From: Rhodospirillales bacterium
GTDB lineage: Bacteria; Pseudomonadota; Alphaproteobacteria; Micavibrionales; Micavibrionaceae
NCBI GenBank assembly: GCA_020638295.1
Contig: JACKIU010000001.1
Location: 806,001 to 870,000 of the forward strand
DNA: 64,000 nt
Direction: 5' to 3'
The notes beneath the pieces were generated by a model. It was not told where the DNA came from, made no database searches, and saw nothing but the letters and a program-made list of their open reading frames with translations. Shown here piece by piece: positions 1 through 6,608 of the stretch; position 1 is the first letter of the stretch; every line of letters begins with the position of its first letter. Position numbers and translations under genes: made by a program.

Positions 1-69
1 TCTTTGCTTTATCTTGTTTGTCTAACGTGTTGCGGTTGGGTGCGTTTATAGCCGATCAGGGCCAAGGGA

Positions 70-297
70 TCAATCGGCCTTTTTATGCGGCACGGGATCG
101 CGGGCCGGGCCTTTATAAAAAGGATGGCACCTGAGAATGCGCCGAAGCGCCAGCCACGAGCCTTTCAGCGCGCCGTGGGTTTCTATGGCCTGATGCGCAT
201 AGGCCGAGCAGGTCGGGTGAAAACGGCAGTTGCGGCCCAAAAACGGGGAAACAGCGGCGCTGTATATTTTGATTATAACCTGTAAAAATTTTTTCAT
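70..297 (-). CDS. yidD: YidD membrane protein insertion efficiency factor
   Basis: This 75-residue protein is a typical YidD, the small membrane-associated factor thought to help YidC insert proteins into the inner membrane. The diagnostic core is visible: IYSAAVSPFLGRNCRFHPTC followed by SAYAHQAIETHG and RRILRCHPFYKG, with the family's three conserved cysteines. Its start codon overlaps the rnpA stop by 4 bp (ATGA), so the two genes are almost certainly translated together in an rpmH-rnpA-yidD operon read leftwards. yidC would be expected further left, outside the window. Length and motifs are normal for the family. Confidence 0.95.
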   Translation of the reverse strand: MKKFLQVIIKIYSAAVSPFLGRNCRFHPTCSAYAHQAIETHGALKGSWLALRRILRCHPFYKGPARDPVPHKKAD

Positions 298-731
298 TTT
301 GTTTTTGCTACAGAGCGCGCAGAGACCGCAGAATTTTTTATATTATTTTTCCCTGCGCACTCTGCGGTCTCTGTGGTTAAATTTAATTTTTTCAGGCACC
401 AGCGCAGGTCGTTGCAGAGGGTTTCATAAGGACGGGTGAGCGTTTGCGGATGGCCAACAAGGATGTAATCATGCCCGCCCTTTGCGCCTTCGGGCAAGAT
501 ATCGGCGGCAACAGCGCGCAGGCGGCGTTTGATGCGGTTGCGTTTTACGGCGGATTTATCGACGCGTTTGGAGACCGTAAAGCCAATGCGTTTGAGGCCA
601 TCATCATTCGGCGCGGTTTGGACGATCAGGCCGTGAGAGACCCATTTGCGGCCCGAGCCCTGAATTTTCAGGAAATCAGCGCGTTTTTTGATCGGCGTTA
701 AAGACGCTTGCTGGGCTTTGATCGCATGCAT
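294..731 (-). CDS. rnpA: Ribonuclease P protein component, with repeat-derived C-terminus
   Basis: This is the protein subunit of RNase P, which binds the catalytic RNA and helps cut the 5' leader from precursor tRNAs. The RNR region is clear (SKRVDKSAVKRNRIKRRLRA, around residues 54-73), preceded by the usual ..RADFLKIQGSGRKW.. strand. At 145 residues it is longer than a typical RnpA. The conserved core ends near residue 117 (LRWCLKKL), and the tail beyond it is encoded by a 54-bp inverted-repeat element (320-373). The tail therefore looks like a mobile palindromic repeat that was absorbed into the frame. It lies downstream of rpmH and overlaps yidD by 4 bp. Confidence 0.95.
   Translation of the reverse strand: MHAIKAQQASLTPIKKRADFLKIQGSGRKWVSHGLIVQTAPNDDGLKRIGFTVSKRVDKSAVKRNRIKRRLRAVAADILPEGAKGGHDYILVGHPQTLTRPYETLCNDLRWCLKKLNLTTETAECAGKNNIKNSAVSARSVAKTK
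320..373. repeat. Palindromic repeat inside rnpA 3' end
   Basis: Two perfect 13-bp inverted arms, CAGAGACCGCAGA (320-332) and TCTGCGGTCTCTG (361-373), flank an AT-rich 28-nt loop. The sequence style (CAGAG/CTCTG arms) resembles small dispersed palindromic repeats found in many bacterial genomes. It lies wholly within the rnpA frame and encodes part of its nonconserved C-terminal tail. No second copy of this exact arm was seen in the window. Confidence 0.8.
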
Positions 732-797
732 AGGCTAAACATACAAAAAGACGCCATCCAAAGGAAAGCGTCCTTTTCAAAAAGTTCGGATATTGTC

Positions 798-932
798 TTA
801 GGCGCTCAGGCGCTTACGGCCTTTGGCACGACGCGCGGCCAAAACGGCGCGACCGTTTTTTGTCGCCATGCGGGCACGGAAACCGTGACGGCGTTTGCGA
901 ACCAGGTTGCTGGGCTGGAATGTACGTTTCAT
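798..932 (-). CDS. rpmH: 50S ribosomal protein L34
   Basis: This 44-residue frame reads MKRTFQPSNLVRKRRHGF and then the Arg/Lys/Ala-rich ..RARMATKNGRAVLAARR.. to ..RKRLSA, which is canonical bacterial L34. It is a small basic protein of the large ribosomal subunit. Starting at 932 gives exactly the family length. An in-frame ATG two codons upstream (938) would add Met-Lys. The gene begins the rpmH-rnpA-yidD operon on the minus strand, with 66 bp between its stop and the rnpA start. Confidence 0.97.
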   Translation of the reverse strand: MKRTFQPSNLVRKRRHGFRARMATKNGRAVLAARRAKGRKRLSA

Positions 933-1043
933 CTTCATCTTCGCCCGTTGCGGGGCGCCTCAAATCCTTAGAATTCATTAAAGTGGGAGGTTTATACCCC
1001 TATTTGAACGCCGATGTCAATCAGTTCGGGGGAATTTCTTTGT

Positions 1044-2117
1044 TTACGTGGTCAAATGTAAGTAATCGGACGGGATGTCGACACTGGAACGCTTACCGAT
1101 ATCGATGAAGTGGGTTTTGAGCCATTTTTTGCCTTCGATGCGGCCTTGATCGCGCAGAGCGGTGAGAAAGCCCCAATCGGTGTTGAATTTGCTGGCGGCC
1201 GACAGGTCGCGCATCACCTCTTCGGCACGTACGGCGTGTAACAAAATGTCTTTGTAACGGTCTTTATGTTCGTCTTTGAGCATATCTTGGCCCAGCAGGC
1301 GCTGGACGAAATCGATGGCGCGCAGTTCTTTGAGCAGAGCGGCGTTAAAGGTGATTTCGTTGAGGCGGTTTTCAATCGCGGCGGCGTCCTTGGGAATTTC
1401 ATCACGGATTAACGGGTTCACATGGACGATCAGGATGTCGCGACAGCGGGCGTTGTAGAAAAGTGGCCAGAGTGAAGGGTTTCCCATATAACCGCCATCC
1501 CAATAAGCCTGACCATCAATTTCGACGGCCTGAAACAGGAACGGCAGAGCGGCGGAGGCCAGCAGGGAATCGATGGTAACATCCTGATTTTCGAACACTT
1601 TCGGTGTGCCGGTACGGACATTGGTGGCGGTGATAAAAAGTTTGATACATTCACAGGCGTGGAGTTCGTCCAGATCGATGATGGTTTCGAGTACTGCACG
1701 CAACGGCTCTATATTTAACGGATTGAATTGATAGGGCGAGACACGGCCCATCCAGCTTTCGGCGTAAGACTGGAATTGTTCGAAGACAGGGTTGGTCTGA
1801 AGGCTCCAAAACTTGGCGAAGGCGCTTTGCGTTTGGTTGATCGGATTGTAAAAGGCGGCGGCATCAGAGACTTCTTTCCAAAAATGCTCGAGCAGTTCGC
1901 GGGCCTTTTCGCGTCCGCCGATGCTTTTGCCCTGGGCCAAGGCCGCAGCGTTCATTGCTCCTGCAGAGGTGGCGCTGATCGCTTCGAAATCGAGGCGATG
2001 ATCTTCGAGCAGCGCATCGAGCACACCCCAGGTAAAAGCCCCGTGTGACCCGCCGCCCTGAAGCGCGAGATTAAGCGTTTTGGTCTGATTGTCTGGTGAT
2101 GGCGTGTTTTGGGCCAT
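1044..2117 (-). CDS. Patatin-like phospholipase
   Basis: This 357-residue protein of the patatin family is probably a serine lipid acyl hydrolase acting on membrane or storage lipids. The N-terminus has the oxyanion-hole loop LALQGGGSHGAFTWGVLDAL (around residues 16-35). The nucleophile elbow follows as ISATSAGAMNAAA, and the catalytic aspartate sits in YWDGGYMGNPSLWPL around residue 210. The elbow reads A-T-S-A-G, with Ala in place of the usual first Gly of G-x-S-x-G. This keeps the serine and should still fold, but it is worth noting. No signal peptide is seen, so a cytoplasmic location is likely. It is transcribed alone, divergent from glnK. Confidence 0.88.
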   Translation of the reverse strand: MAQNTPSPDNQTKTLNLALQGGGSHGAFTWGVLDALLEDHRLDFEAISATSAGAMNAAALAQGKSIGGREKARELLEHFWKEVSDAAAFYNPINQTQSAFAKFWSLQTNPVFEQFQSYAESWMGRVSPYQFNPLNIEPLRAVLETIIDLDELHACECIKLFITATNVRTGTPKVFENQDVTIDSLLASAALPFLFQAVEIDGQAYWDGGYMGNPSLWPLFYNARCRDILIVHVNPLIRDEIPKDAAAIENRLNEITFNAALLKELRAIDFVQRLLGQDMLKDEHKDRYKDILLHAVRAEEVMRDLSAASKFNTDWGFLTALRDQGRIEGKKWLKTHFIDIGKRSSVDIPSDYLHLTT

Positions 2118-2212
2118 TTGATTTTTTAGTCTTTGTGCGTTCTGTCTTGCGTTTTTGGGCGAAGTCTATAGAAATATAATATATTGCATCGCAAAAAGGG
2201 AGACAAACCATC

Positions 2213-2551
2213 ATGAAAATGATCATGGCTGTGATCAAGCCGTTTAAACTTGATGATGTGCGCGAAGCGCTGACATCACTTGGTGTCGAGGGGATTACTG
2301 TCAGCGAGGTCAAAGGTTTTGGCCGGCAAAAGGGGCAGACCGAGATTTACCGTGGGGCAGAATATTCCGTCAGTTTCCTACCGAAAGTTAAAATCGAAAT
2401 TGCGATCTCCGACGATCTGGAGGATCAGGTGGTCGAAGCGATTCAAAATTCCGCCAATACCGGGCGGATCGGCGATGGAAAAATCTTTGTCTATGACATT
2501 TCCAGCGCGATGCGCATCCGCACCGGTGAAACCGGCGAAGACGCGCTGTAA
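2213..2551 (+). CDS. glnK: PII nitrogen regulatory protein, GlnK type
   Basis: This 112-residue PII protein is a trimeric sensor of 2-oxoglutarate, ATP/ADP and glutamine status. The T-loop carries Tyr51 in YRGAEYSVSF, the standard uridylylation site, and TGRIGDGKIFV (around residues 83-93) is the second family signature. A good ribosome binding site (AGGGAGA) precedes the ATG. It sits 26 bp upstream of amtB, the usual glnK-amtB pairing in which PII plugs the ammonium channel when nitrogen is plentiful. The alternative name GlnB cannot be excluded by sequence alone, but the context favours GlnK. No sigma-54 promoter was recognised upstream. Confidence 0.95.
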   Translation: MKMIMAVIKPFKLDDVREALTSLGVEGITVSEVKGFGRQKGQTEIYRGAEYSVSFLPKVKIEIAISDDLEDQVVEAIQNSANTGRIGDGKIFVYDISSAMRIRTGETGEDAL

Positions 2552-2577
2552 GCCCTTGCCATAGAAGGATTTAAGTC

Positions 2578-3999
2578 ATGACAAAGTTGAAGTTTCGGAT
2601 GGTAATGGCGGGCCTGACGGCCCTGACCTTTTTCCCGCTGCTGGCTCATGCGCAAGAGCTGGCCGAGGCGCTGCCGGAAGCAGATGCCATTCCTGATCGC
2701 GTTTTGGGGATGACGAAAGAAACGGCCTATATCCTGAACAGCTTTATGTTTTTGATTTCCGGCGCACTTGTGATGTGGATGGCGGCCGGGTTTTCAATGC
2801 TGGAAGCCGGGTTGGTGCGGGCGCAGAATACGGCGACGATTTGCCTGAAAAACGTTGCTCTGTACGCGATTGCAGGGATTATGTTTTATCTCGTCGGCTA
2901 TAATATCATGTATGTCGATCTGGCCGACCACGGTTTGTGGGGCAGTTTCACGCTGTTTTATGACCCGTCCTTGGCCGAGAGCGCCTTGATGGCGTCGGAA
3001 GAAGCCGATGAGGCTGCTCTGGCCGCGAAAGTTGTTGAAGGGGCGGATTATGCCTCGATGTCGGACTGGTTCTTCCAGATGGTGTTTGTCGCCACGGCGG
3101 CTTCGATTGTTTCGGGCACTGTGGCCGAACGAATCAAGCTGTGGCCGTTTTTGATTTTTGTAACGATCCTGACGGCGGTGATTTATCCGATTCAGGGGTC
3201 ATGGAGCTGGGGCGGGGGCTGGCTCAATAAAATGGGGCTGAATGGATTTAGCGACTTTGCCGGTTCAACGCTTGTGCATTCGGTTGGCGGTTGGGCCGCA
3301 TTGACCGGGGCTATTATTTTGGGGCCGCGTAGCGGAAAATATGGCGAAGATGGCCGCATATACCCAATTCCCGGGGCGAATATGCCGCTGGCGACATTGG
3401 GCACGTTCATTTTGTGGATGGGGTGGTTTGGCTTTAACGGCGGTTCGGTGCTGGCGCTGGGTTCGGCCAAGGCGGTCACCAGTATGTCACTGGTGTTTGT
3501 GAACACCAATATGGCCGCAGTCTCAGGCTGCATTTCCGCGATGCTCTATGCGACTTTGCGCTTTGGCAAGCCTGATTTAACGATGGTGCTGAACGGGGCA
3601 CTGGCCGGGTTGGTGGCGATCACCGCTGGACCGGACGTGAGCTCACCCGCAATTGCGATGTTGATCGGGGCAATTGGCGGGGTGCTATGTTGCGCGGCCA
3701 TTCCTTTCTTTGACAAGCTGAAAATCGACGATGTGGTCGGGGCCTTGTCCGTGCATTTGGTGGCCGGAATTTGGGGCACACTGGCGGTGGCGATTTTCTC
3801 GACCGGCGATTATGTGGCCCAACTGACCGGGATTGCCGCAACCGGGATGTTTGTCGGTCTGAGCAGTGCGGTTGTCTGGCTGGTGTTGAAATATACAATC
3901 GGTATTCGCGTGGATGAACAGGAAGAGCGCTACGGGCTCGACCGGATTGAGGTCGGCTTGGAGGCCTATCCCGATTTTGAGATCCGCCGCGCTGGTTAA
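2578..3999 (+). CDS. amtB: Ammonium transporter
   Basis: This 473-residue Amt-family ammonium channel has an N-terminal signal peptide (hydrophobic stretch ending in LLAHAQE, about residue 25) followed by eleven predicted membrane helices. The two pore histidines are visible in STLVHSVGGWAALTGA and LSVHLVAGIWGT. The segment between helices 1 and 2 (WMAAGFSMLEAGLVRAQNT) is also typical. Residues about 130-165 form a longer acidic periplasmic loop. It is cotranscribed with glnK, whose product gates it. A strong terminator follows the stop codon. Confidence 0.95.
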   Translation: MTKLKFRMVMAGLTALTFFPLLAHAQELAEALPEADAIPDRVLGMTKETAYILNSFMFLISGALVMWMAAGFSMLEAGLVRAQNTATICLKNVALYAIAGIMFYLVGYNIMYVDLADHGLWGSFTLFYDPSLAESALMASEEADEAALAAKVVEGADYASMSDWFFQMVFVATAASIVSGTVAERIKLWPFLIFVTILTAVIYPIQGSWSWGGGWLNKMGLNGFSDFAGSTLVHSVGGWAALTGAIILGPRSGKYGEDGRIYPIPGANMPLATLGTFILWMGWFGFNGGSVLALGSAKAVTSMSLVFVNTNMAAVSGCISAMLYATLRFGKPDLTMVLNGALAGLVAITAGPDVSSPAIAMLIGAIGGVLCCAAIPFFDKLKIDDVVGALSVHLVAGIWGTLAVAIFSTGDYVAQLTGIAATGMFVGLSSAVVWLVLKYTIGIRVDEQEERYGLDRIEVGLEAYPDFEIRRAG

Positions 4000-4011
4000 G
4001 ATATCAAATAT

Positions 4012-4056
4012 AAAAAACCCCGGAAGTCGGCTTTCTGCCAGTTTTCGGGGTTTTTT
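4012..4056 (+). terminator. Rho-independent terminator of glnK-amtB
   Basis: AAAAAACCCCG and CGGGGTTTTTT form a long stem that runs into a T tract 10 bp after the amtB stop. The A-rich 5' arm makes it potentially bidirectional, so it could also stop transcripts coming from the right. Confidence 0.9.
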
Positions 4057-4118
4057 GTCGTCTTTTTAAATCAGCTCACGCAGAAAAAACCTATAGTAAT
4101 TTAAAATAATATTTACAC

Positions 4119-4463
4119 ATGTTATATTTTGGTATGACATGTTCGATTGATATACGAGAGCGGGTCGTGGATTTTGTTCTCTCGGGCGGCAGCAAAGCGG
4201 AAGCGGCGCGCCGTTATAACGTATCGCGCAAGAGTGTTTATAACTGGTTGTTGCGCGGTGACCTTTCTCCTAAGAAACATGGTTTGCGGCGTCGCAAATT
4301 GGACAAGGAAGAGCTTCGCCGTCATGTGCGGCAACATCCGGATATGCTATTACGCGAACGCGCTGAGATTTTTGGCATCAGCGTTCCCGGCCTGTCGATA
4401 GCGCTTAAGACGATGAAAATCGTTAAAAAAAACAACGACGATATTTGGAACGAAACAATATGA
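4119..4463 (+). CDS. IS630-family transposase, first frame (DNA-binding part)
   Basis: This 114-residue product contains a helix-turn-helix domain (SGGSKAEAARRYNVSRKSVY, about residues 26-45) that would bind the terminal repeats. Translation may start at 4119 or at the in-frame ATG at 4134 (MTCSIDIRERVV). Near its end the frame passes through an A8C run containing A_AAA_AAC in the correct phase (4427-4433). Ribosomes slipping back one base there would enter the second frame and make the full transposase. Without slippage the product is a DNA-binding fragment that could act as a regulator. Confidence 0.85.
   Translation: MLYFGMTCSIDIRERVVDFVLSGGSKAEAARRYNVSRKSVYNWLLRGDLSPKKHGLRRRKLDKEELRRHVRQHPDMLLRERAEIFGISVPGLSIALKTMKIVKKNNDDIWNETI
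4427..4433 (+). promoter_or_regulatory. -1 ribosomal frameshift slippery heptamer
   Basis: A_AAA_AAC sits in the first transposase frame as codons AAA-AAA-AAC (4425-4433). The second frame, which is -1 relative to the first, is open from this point on. A 6-bp stem, GCGGCA/TGCCGC (4469-4486), lies downstream but further away (about 35 nt) than a usual stimulatory structure. Confidence 0.75.
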
Positions 4464-4972
4464 AAAGAGCGGCATATCTGTGCCGCCTGCGCAAACTGCT
4501 CTGCGCGTATGGCTCCGACAACATTATTTACTTTGATGAGAGCGGGTTTGAGGAGGATGTTCGGCGCGATGCAGGCTGGGCAGAGCGCGGGATAAAAATT
4601 TACGGCGATGTGCGGGGCGGGAAGAATACGCGCACGAATCTCATCATGGCGCAACGGCGAAAAAGCAAACAATGGCTTGCGCCGATCTTGTTCGAAGGTT
4701 CGTGCGAAGGCACAACCGTCTTGTGGTGGATCAGGGAGCATTTGTTGAGAACCCTGACAAAGCCCAGTGTCATCGTCATGGACAACGCGCCCTTTCACCC
4801 CAAAGCAAAAATCAAAGCCATGCTCGAAGAAAAAGGGCACAAACTCTTATGCCTCCCCAAATATTCTCCCGACCTCAACCCCATCGAAAATACATTCGGA
4901 GCCATCAAAACAAACTGGAAAAATGCCGAGCAAAAAACAACCCTTGATGCTCTTGTTACGTGTAAATGTTAA
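4445..4972 (+). CDS. IS630-family transposase, second frame (DDE catalytic part)
   Basis: This frame carries the catalytic core of the transposase. The three acidic residues are visible in YFDESGFEED (first Asp), VIVMDNAPFHPKA (second Asp) and SPDLNPIENTFGAIK (Glu), the IS630/Tc1 type DDE set. The nominal start is a TTG at 4445. The more likely route is -1 frameshifting from the upstream frame at 4427-4433, since this frame stays open through that site. Its stop codon lies within the right terminal inverted repeat. Confidence 0.85.
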   Translation: MERNNMKRAAYLCRLRKLLCAYGSDNIIYFDESGFEEDVRRDAGWAERGIKIYGDVRGGKNTRTNLIMAQRRKSKQWLAPILFEGSCEGTTVLWWIREHLLRTLTKPSVIVMDNAPFHPKAKIKAMLEEKGHKLLCLPKYSPDLNPIENTFGAIKTNWKNAEQKTTLDALVTCKC

Positions 4973-4993
4973 TTTAAATGACTATATTTTCCT

Positions 4994-5644
4994 CTAGCGG
5001 ATTGGCAGGTCCCATTCCATGCCGAGGCGGAATTCATGGGTGTCGAAATCAACGTCATAACTGCCGATTTCAAGATCCGATAACGCGTCGATATAACGGT
5101 ATCCGGCGGTGAAGGCAAGATCCGGACTGGGGCGGTATTTCACACCCGCTGCGGCGTTCCAGATAAAACCGGACGGATCGGACGATGCATTGACCATCAG
5201 GCCGGAGCCGTCAACGATTTCGCCGGAATGCCAGCCATAACCCAAGCCACCGCCGATAAAGGGCTGGATGGACCAGGGCACGTCAAAATCGTAATACATA
5301 TTGGCAAACATCAATGTGCTTTTTAGCTCGCCACCGGTCGAGAAGGTGCCACCCCCGGCAACATCGACAGTGGCAAATTCAGCATTGCGGTAGGATATTT
5401 CGCCTTCAACGCGTAGTTGCTGAGACAGGCGCAAGCCCAACGCTCCGGCAAAGGAGATGGCATTGTCGATTTCGTAATCGCCGCTACGGCCCGTGCTGCT
5501 TTCCGTAAACTCCTGATCGTTAAATGTGTTGAGGCCAAAATAACCGGCCAGATAGATACGACTGGTCTGAGCTTGGGCTCCCGTTGAAGCCGCGCCAGCG
5601 ATCAGCGCAACGGCGGCGGCGCCAAGAATAAAATGCTTTTTCAT
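4994..5644 (-). CDS. Outer-membrane beta-barrel protein
   Basis: This exported protein of about 216 residues has a clear signal peptide (MKKHFILGAAAVALIAGAAS..GAQAQ). Alternating-hydrophobicity strands and an aromatic C-terminus (FRLGMEWDLPIR) follow, typical of small eight-stranded barrels of the OmpA/OmpW-like porin family. Motifs such as GYFGLNTFND, MYYDFDVPWSIQPFIGGGLG and AAGVKYRPSPDLAFTAGYRY match the family style. The start at 5644 is chosen because GAGAAG lies at good distance upstream; an ATG at 5647 is equally possible. The stop codon is only about 8 bp from the right end of the IS element, so any native terminator has probably been displaced. Confidence 0.82.
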   Translation of the reverse strand: MKKHFILGAAAVALIAGAASTGAQAQTSRIYLAGYFGLNTFNDQEFTESSTGRSGDYEIDNAISFAGALGLRLSQQLRVEGEISYRNAEFATVDVAGGGTFSTGGELKSTLMFANMYYDFDVPWSIQPFIGGGLGYGWHSGEIVDGSGLMVNASSDPSGFIWNAAAGVKYRPSPDLAFTAGYRYIDALSDLEIGSYDVDFDTHEFRLGMEWDLPIR

Positions 5645-5789
5645 CATGATGCTTCTCATAAAGATGGGAAAAAACGCTGTAAGAGAATTTAAAAAAGAGG
5701 GACCGGCACGAACGCGCCATGACTTTATCATACCAAAAAGCGGGCCTTAAAGAAACCCGCTTTCATCTCGTTCGATATCGGCCTTTAGA

Positions 5790-6410
5790 TTAAGACACAG
5801 GCGTTTCGACACGTACAGGCAGATCGGCAGCGATCGGCTCGTCATCGAGCATTTCGATCATCCCGGTCGGCTGAACGGCGAAATTGGCAATAAACAGGGC
5901 ATTGGAATAAAAGACCACGGCATCACAGAGGAAATGGCCTTGTTCGTTCATGCCTTCGAATGTGGCCGGGCGGATGGTGCCCTCAATCACCGAACGGGTG
6001 GTTTCATCCATTTCCGGCGGCATATTCGGGTCGTCCATGCTTTCGGCGACATAGAACGGGCCTTCTTCACCGCGGACGAAAAAACAGAAGAAACGCAGGT
6101 AATCGAGAACATTTTCCTCGGTCACCTTGATCGGCGCCTTGGCGTTGACCTCATGAATTGGCGGGGAGGTCCCGTTGAGACGGAACAAATTGCCTTGGTC
6201 GGTCAGATAGTAAATATTCAGCTTTGGATTGGTCCAGTTCGGGTCTTTCACGCGGATGAGGGCGACTTGCTCATAAAAAGGCAGCATACGCCAGTGAACC
6301 TGAGTTGTGTCCGCAGATACACGGTATTTACCGTCAATCGGGTTAATTTGCTCGAGGAATCCGGCAAGTTCATCGCCTTGGACGGCGTTCCAGTTATTAT
6401 CGTGGTACAT
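5790..6410 (-). CDS. Conserved hypothetical protein, paralogue of the protein at 61596-62210
   Basis: This 206-residue soluble protein has no signal peptide or membrane segment. I do not recognise the family. It is clearly related to the protein at 61596-62210. Both share an N-terminal MY.. start and a ..PFYEQ../..FYPGYRLF.. strand. They then share an I-x-E-[VL]-N-x-K-x-P-I motif followed by ENVLDYLRFFCFFVRGEEGP / ENIEDYVRFFFTYVRGRHGR, and later a [YF]FxxDxxxxF[YK][ND]xLF segment and an acidic C-terminus. The conserved R-F-F..VRG core suggests a folded functional domain. It is a single gene between the barrel gene and the terminator of the exoprotein gene. Confidence 0.8.
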   Translation of the reverse strand: MYHDNNWNAVQGDELAGFLEQINPIDGKYRVSADTTQVHWRMLPFYEQVALIRVKDPNWTNPKLNIYYLTDQGNLFRLNGTSPPIHEVNAKAPIKVTEENVLDYLRFFCFFVRGEEGPFYVAESMDDPNMPPEMDETTRSVIEGTIRPATFEGMNEQGHFLCDAVVFYSNALFIANFAVQPTGMIEMLDDEPIAADLPVRVETPVS

Positions 6411-6550
6411 AGGGAGCTATAATCCTTATCCGCTTCATAATTAACGTATTATTGTGCAAATATTCAACGCGAGTGCAAGTCTTTTTACTATTGTTAATTG
6501 CGCGCGACAGGTCAAGTATCATTTCTTCGCTCCAACATCTTTATATGTCA

Positions 6551-6583
6551 AAAAAGCCCCTCATCGTCATAAGGGGCTCTTTA
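6551..6583 (-). terminator. Terminator of the tpsA exoprotein gene
   Basis: On the minus strand, AAAGAGCCCCTT, a short loop and GAGGGGCTTTTTT form a strong stem followed by a T run, 26 bp after the exoprotein stop codon. This ends the long leftward transcript. Confidence 0.9.
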
Positions 6584-6608
6584 ATATCTTAATCTTCGTC
6601 TGATGATA

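Larger units (their letters stand above)
4092..4986 (+). mobile_element. IS630-family insertion sequence (complete)
   Basis: This element of about 0.9 kb is bounded by imperfect terminal inverted repeats of about 27 bp. The left end begins TATAGTAATTTAAAA (4092 onward). The right end, read inward on the minus strand, begins TATAGTCATTTAAAT (from 4986). Both then run into ATTTACAC. Both outer edges are TA, as expected for the TA target duplication of IS630/Tc1-mariner elements. The two transposase frames fill it: the first start codon lies just inside the left repeat and the last stop codon lies within the right one. It inserted between the amtB terminator and the 3' end of an outer-membrane protein gene. 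Nothing looks decayed, so the copy may be active. Confidence 0.88.

Noticed and set aside
960..1043. Possible replication origin next to rpmH
   Set aside because: rpmH-rnpA marks the origin in some other bacterial groups, but no DnaA boxes, GANTC cluster or AT-rich run is visible here, and alphaproteobacterial origins usually lie by hemE.
2118..2212. Sigma-54 promoter or riboswitch ahead of glnK
   Set aside because: No GG-N10-GC element with proper context and no structured leader was found. Only an ordinary ribosome binding site is visible.
4425..4433. A8 run as a sequencing error splitting one transposase gene
   Set aside because: The run forms an exact, in-phase slippery heptamer and the -1 frame is open from it. 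Programmed frameshifting is the better explanation, although a length error cannot be fully excluded.
4322..4840. 172-codon minus-strand frame across the IS element
   Set aside because: It is antisense to both transposase frames and has no recognisable motif. The DDE transposase reading explains the region.
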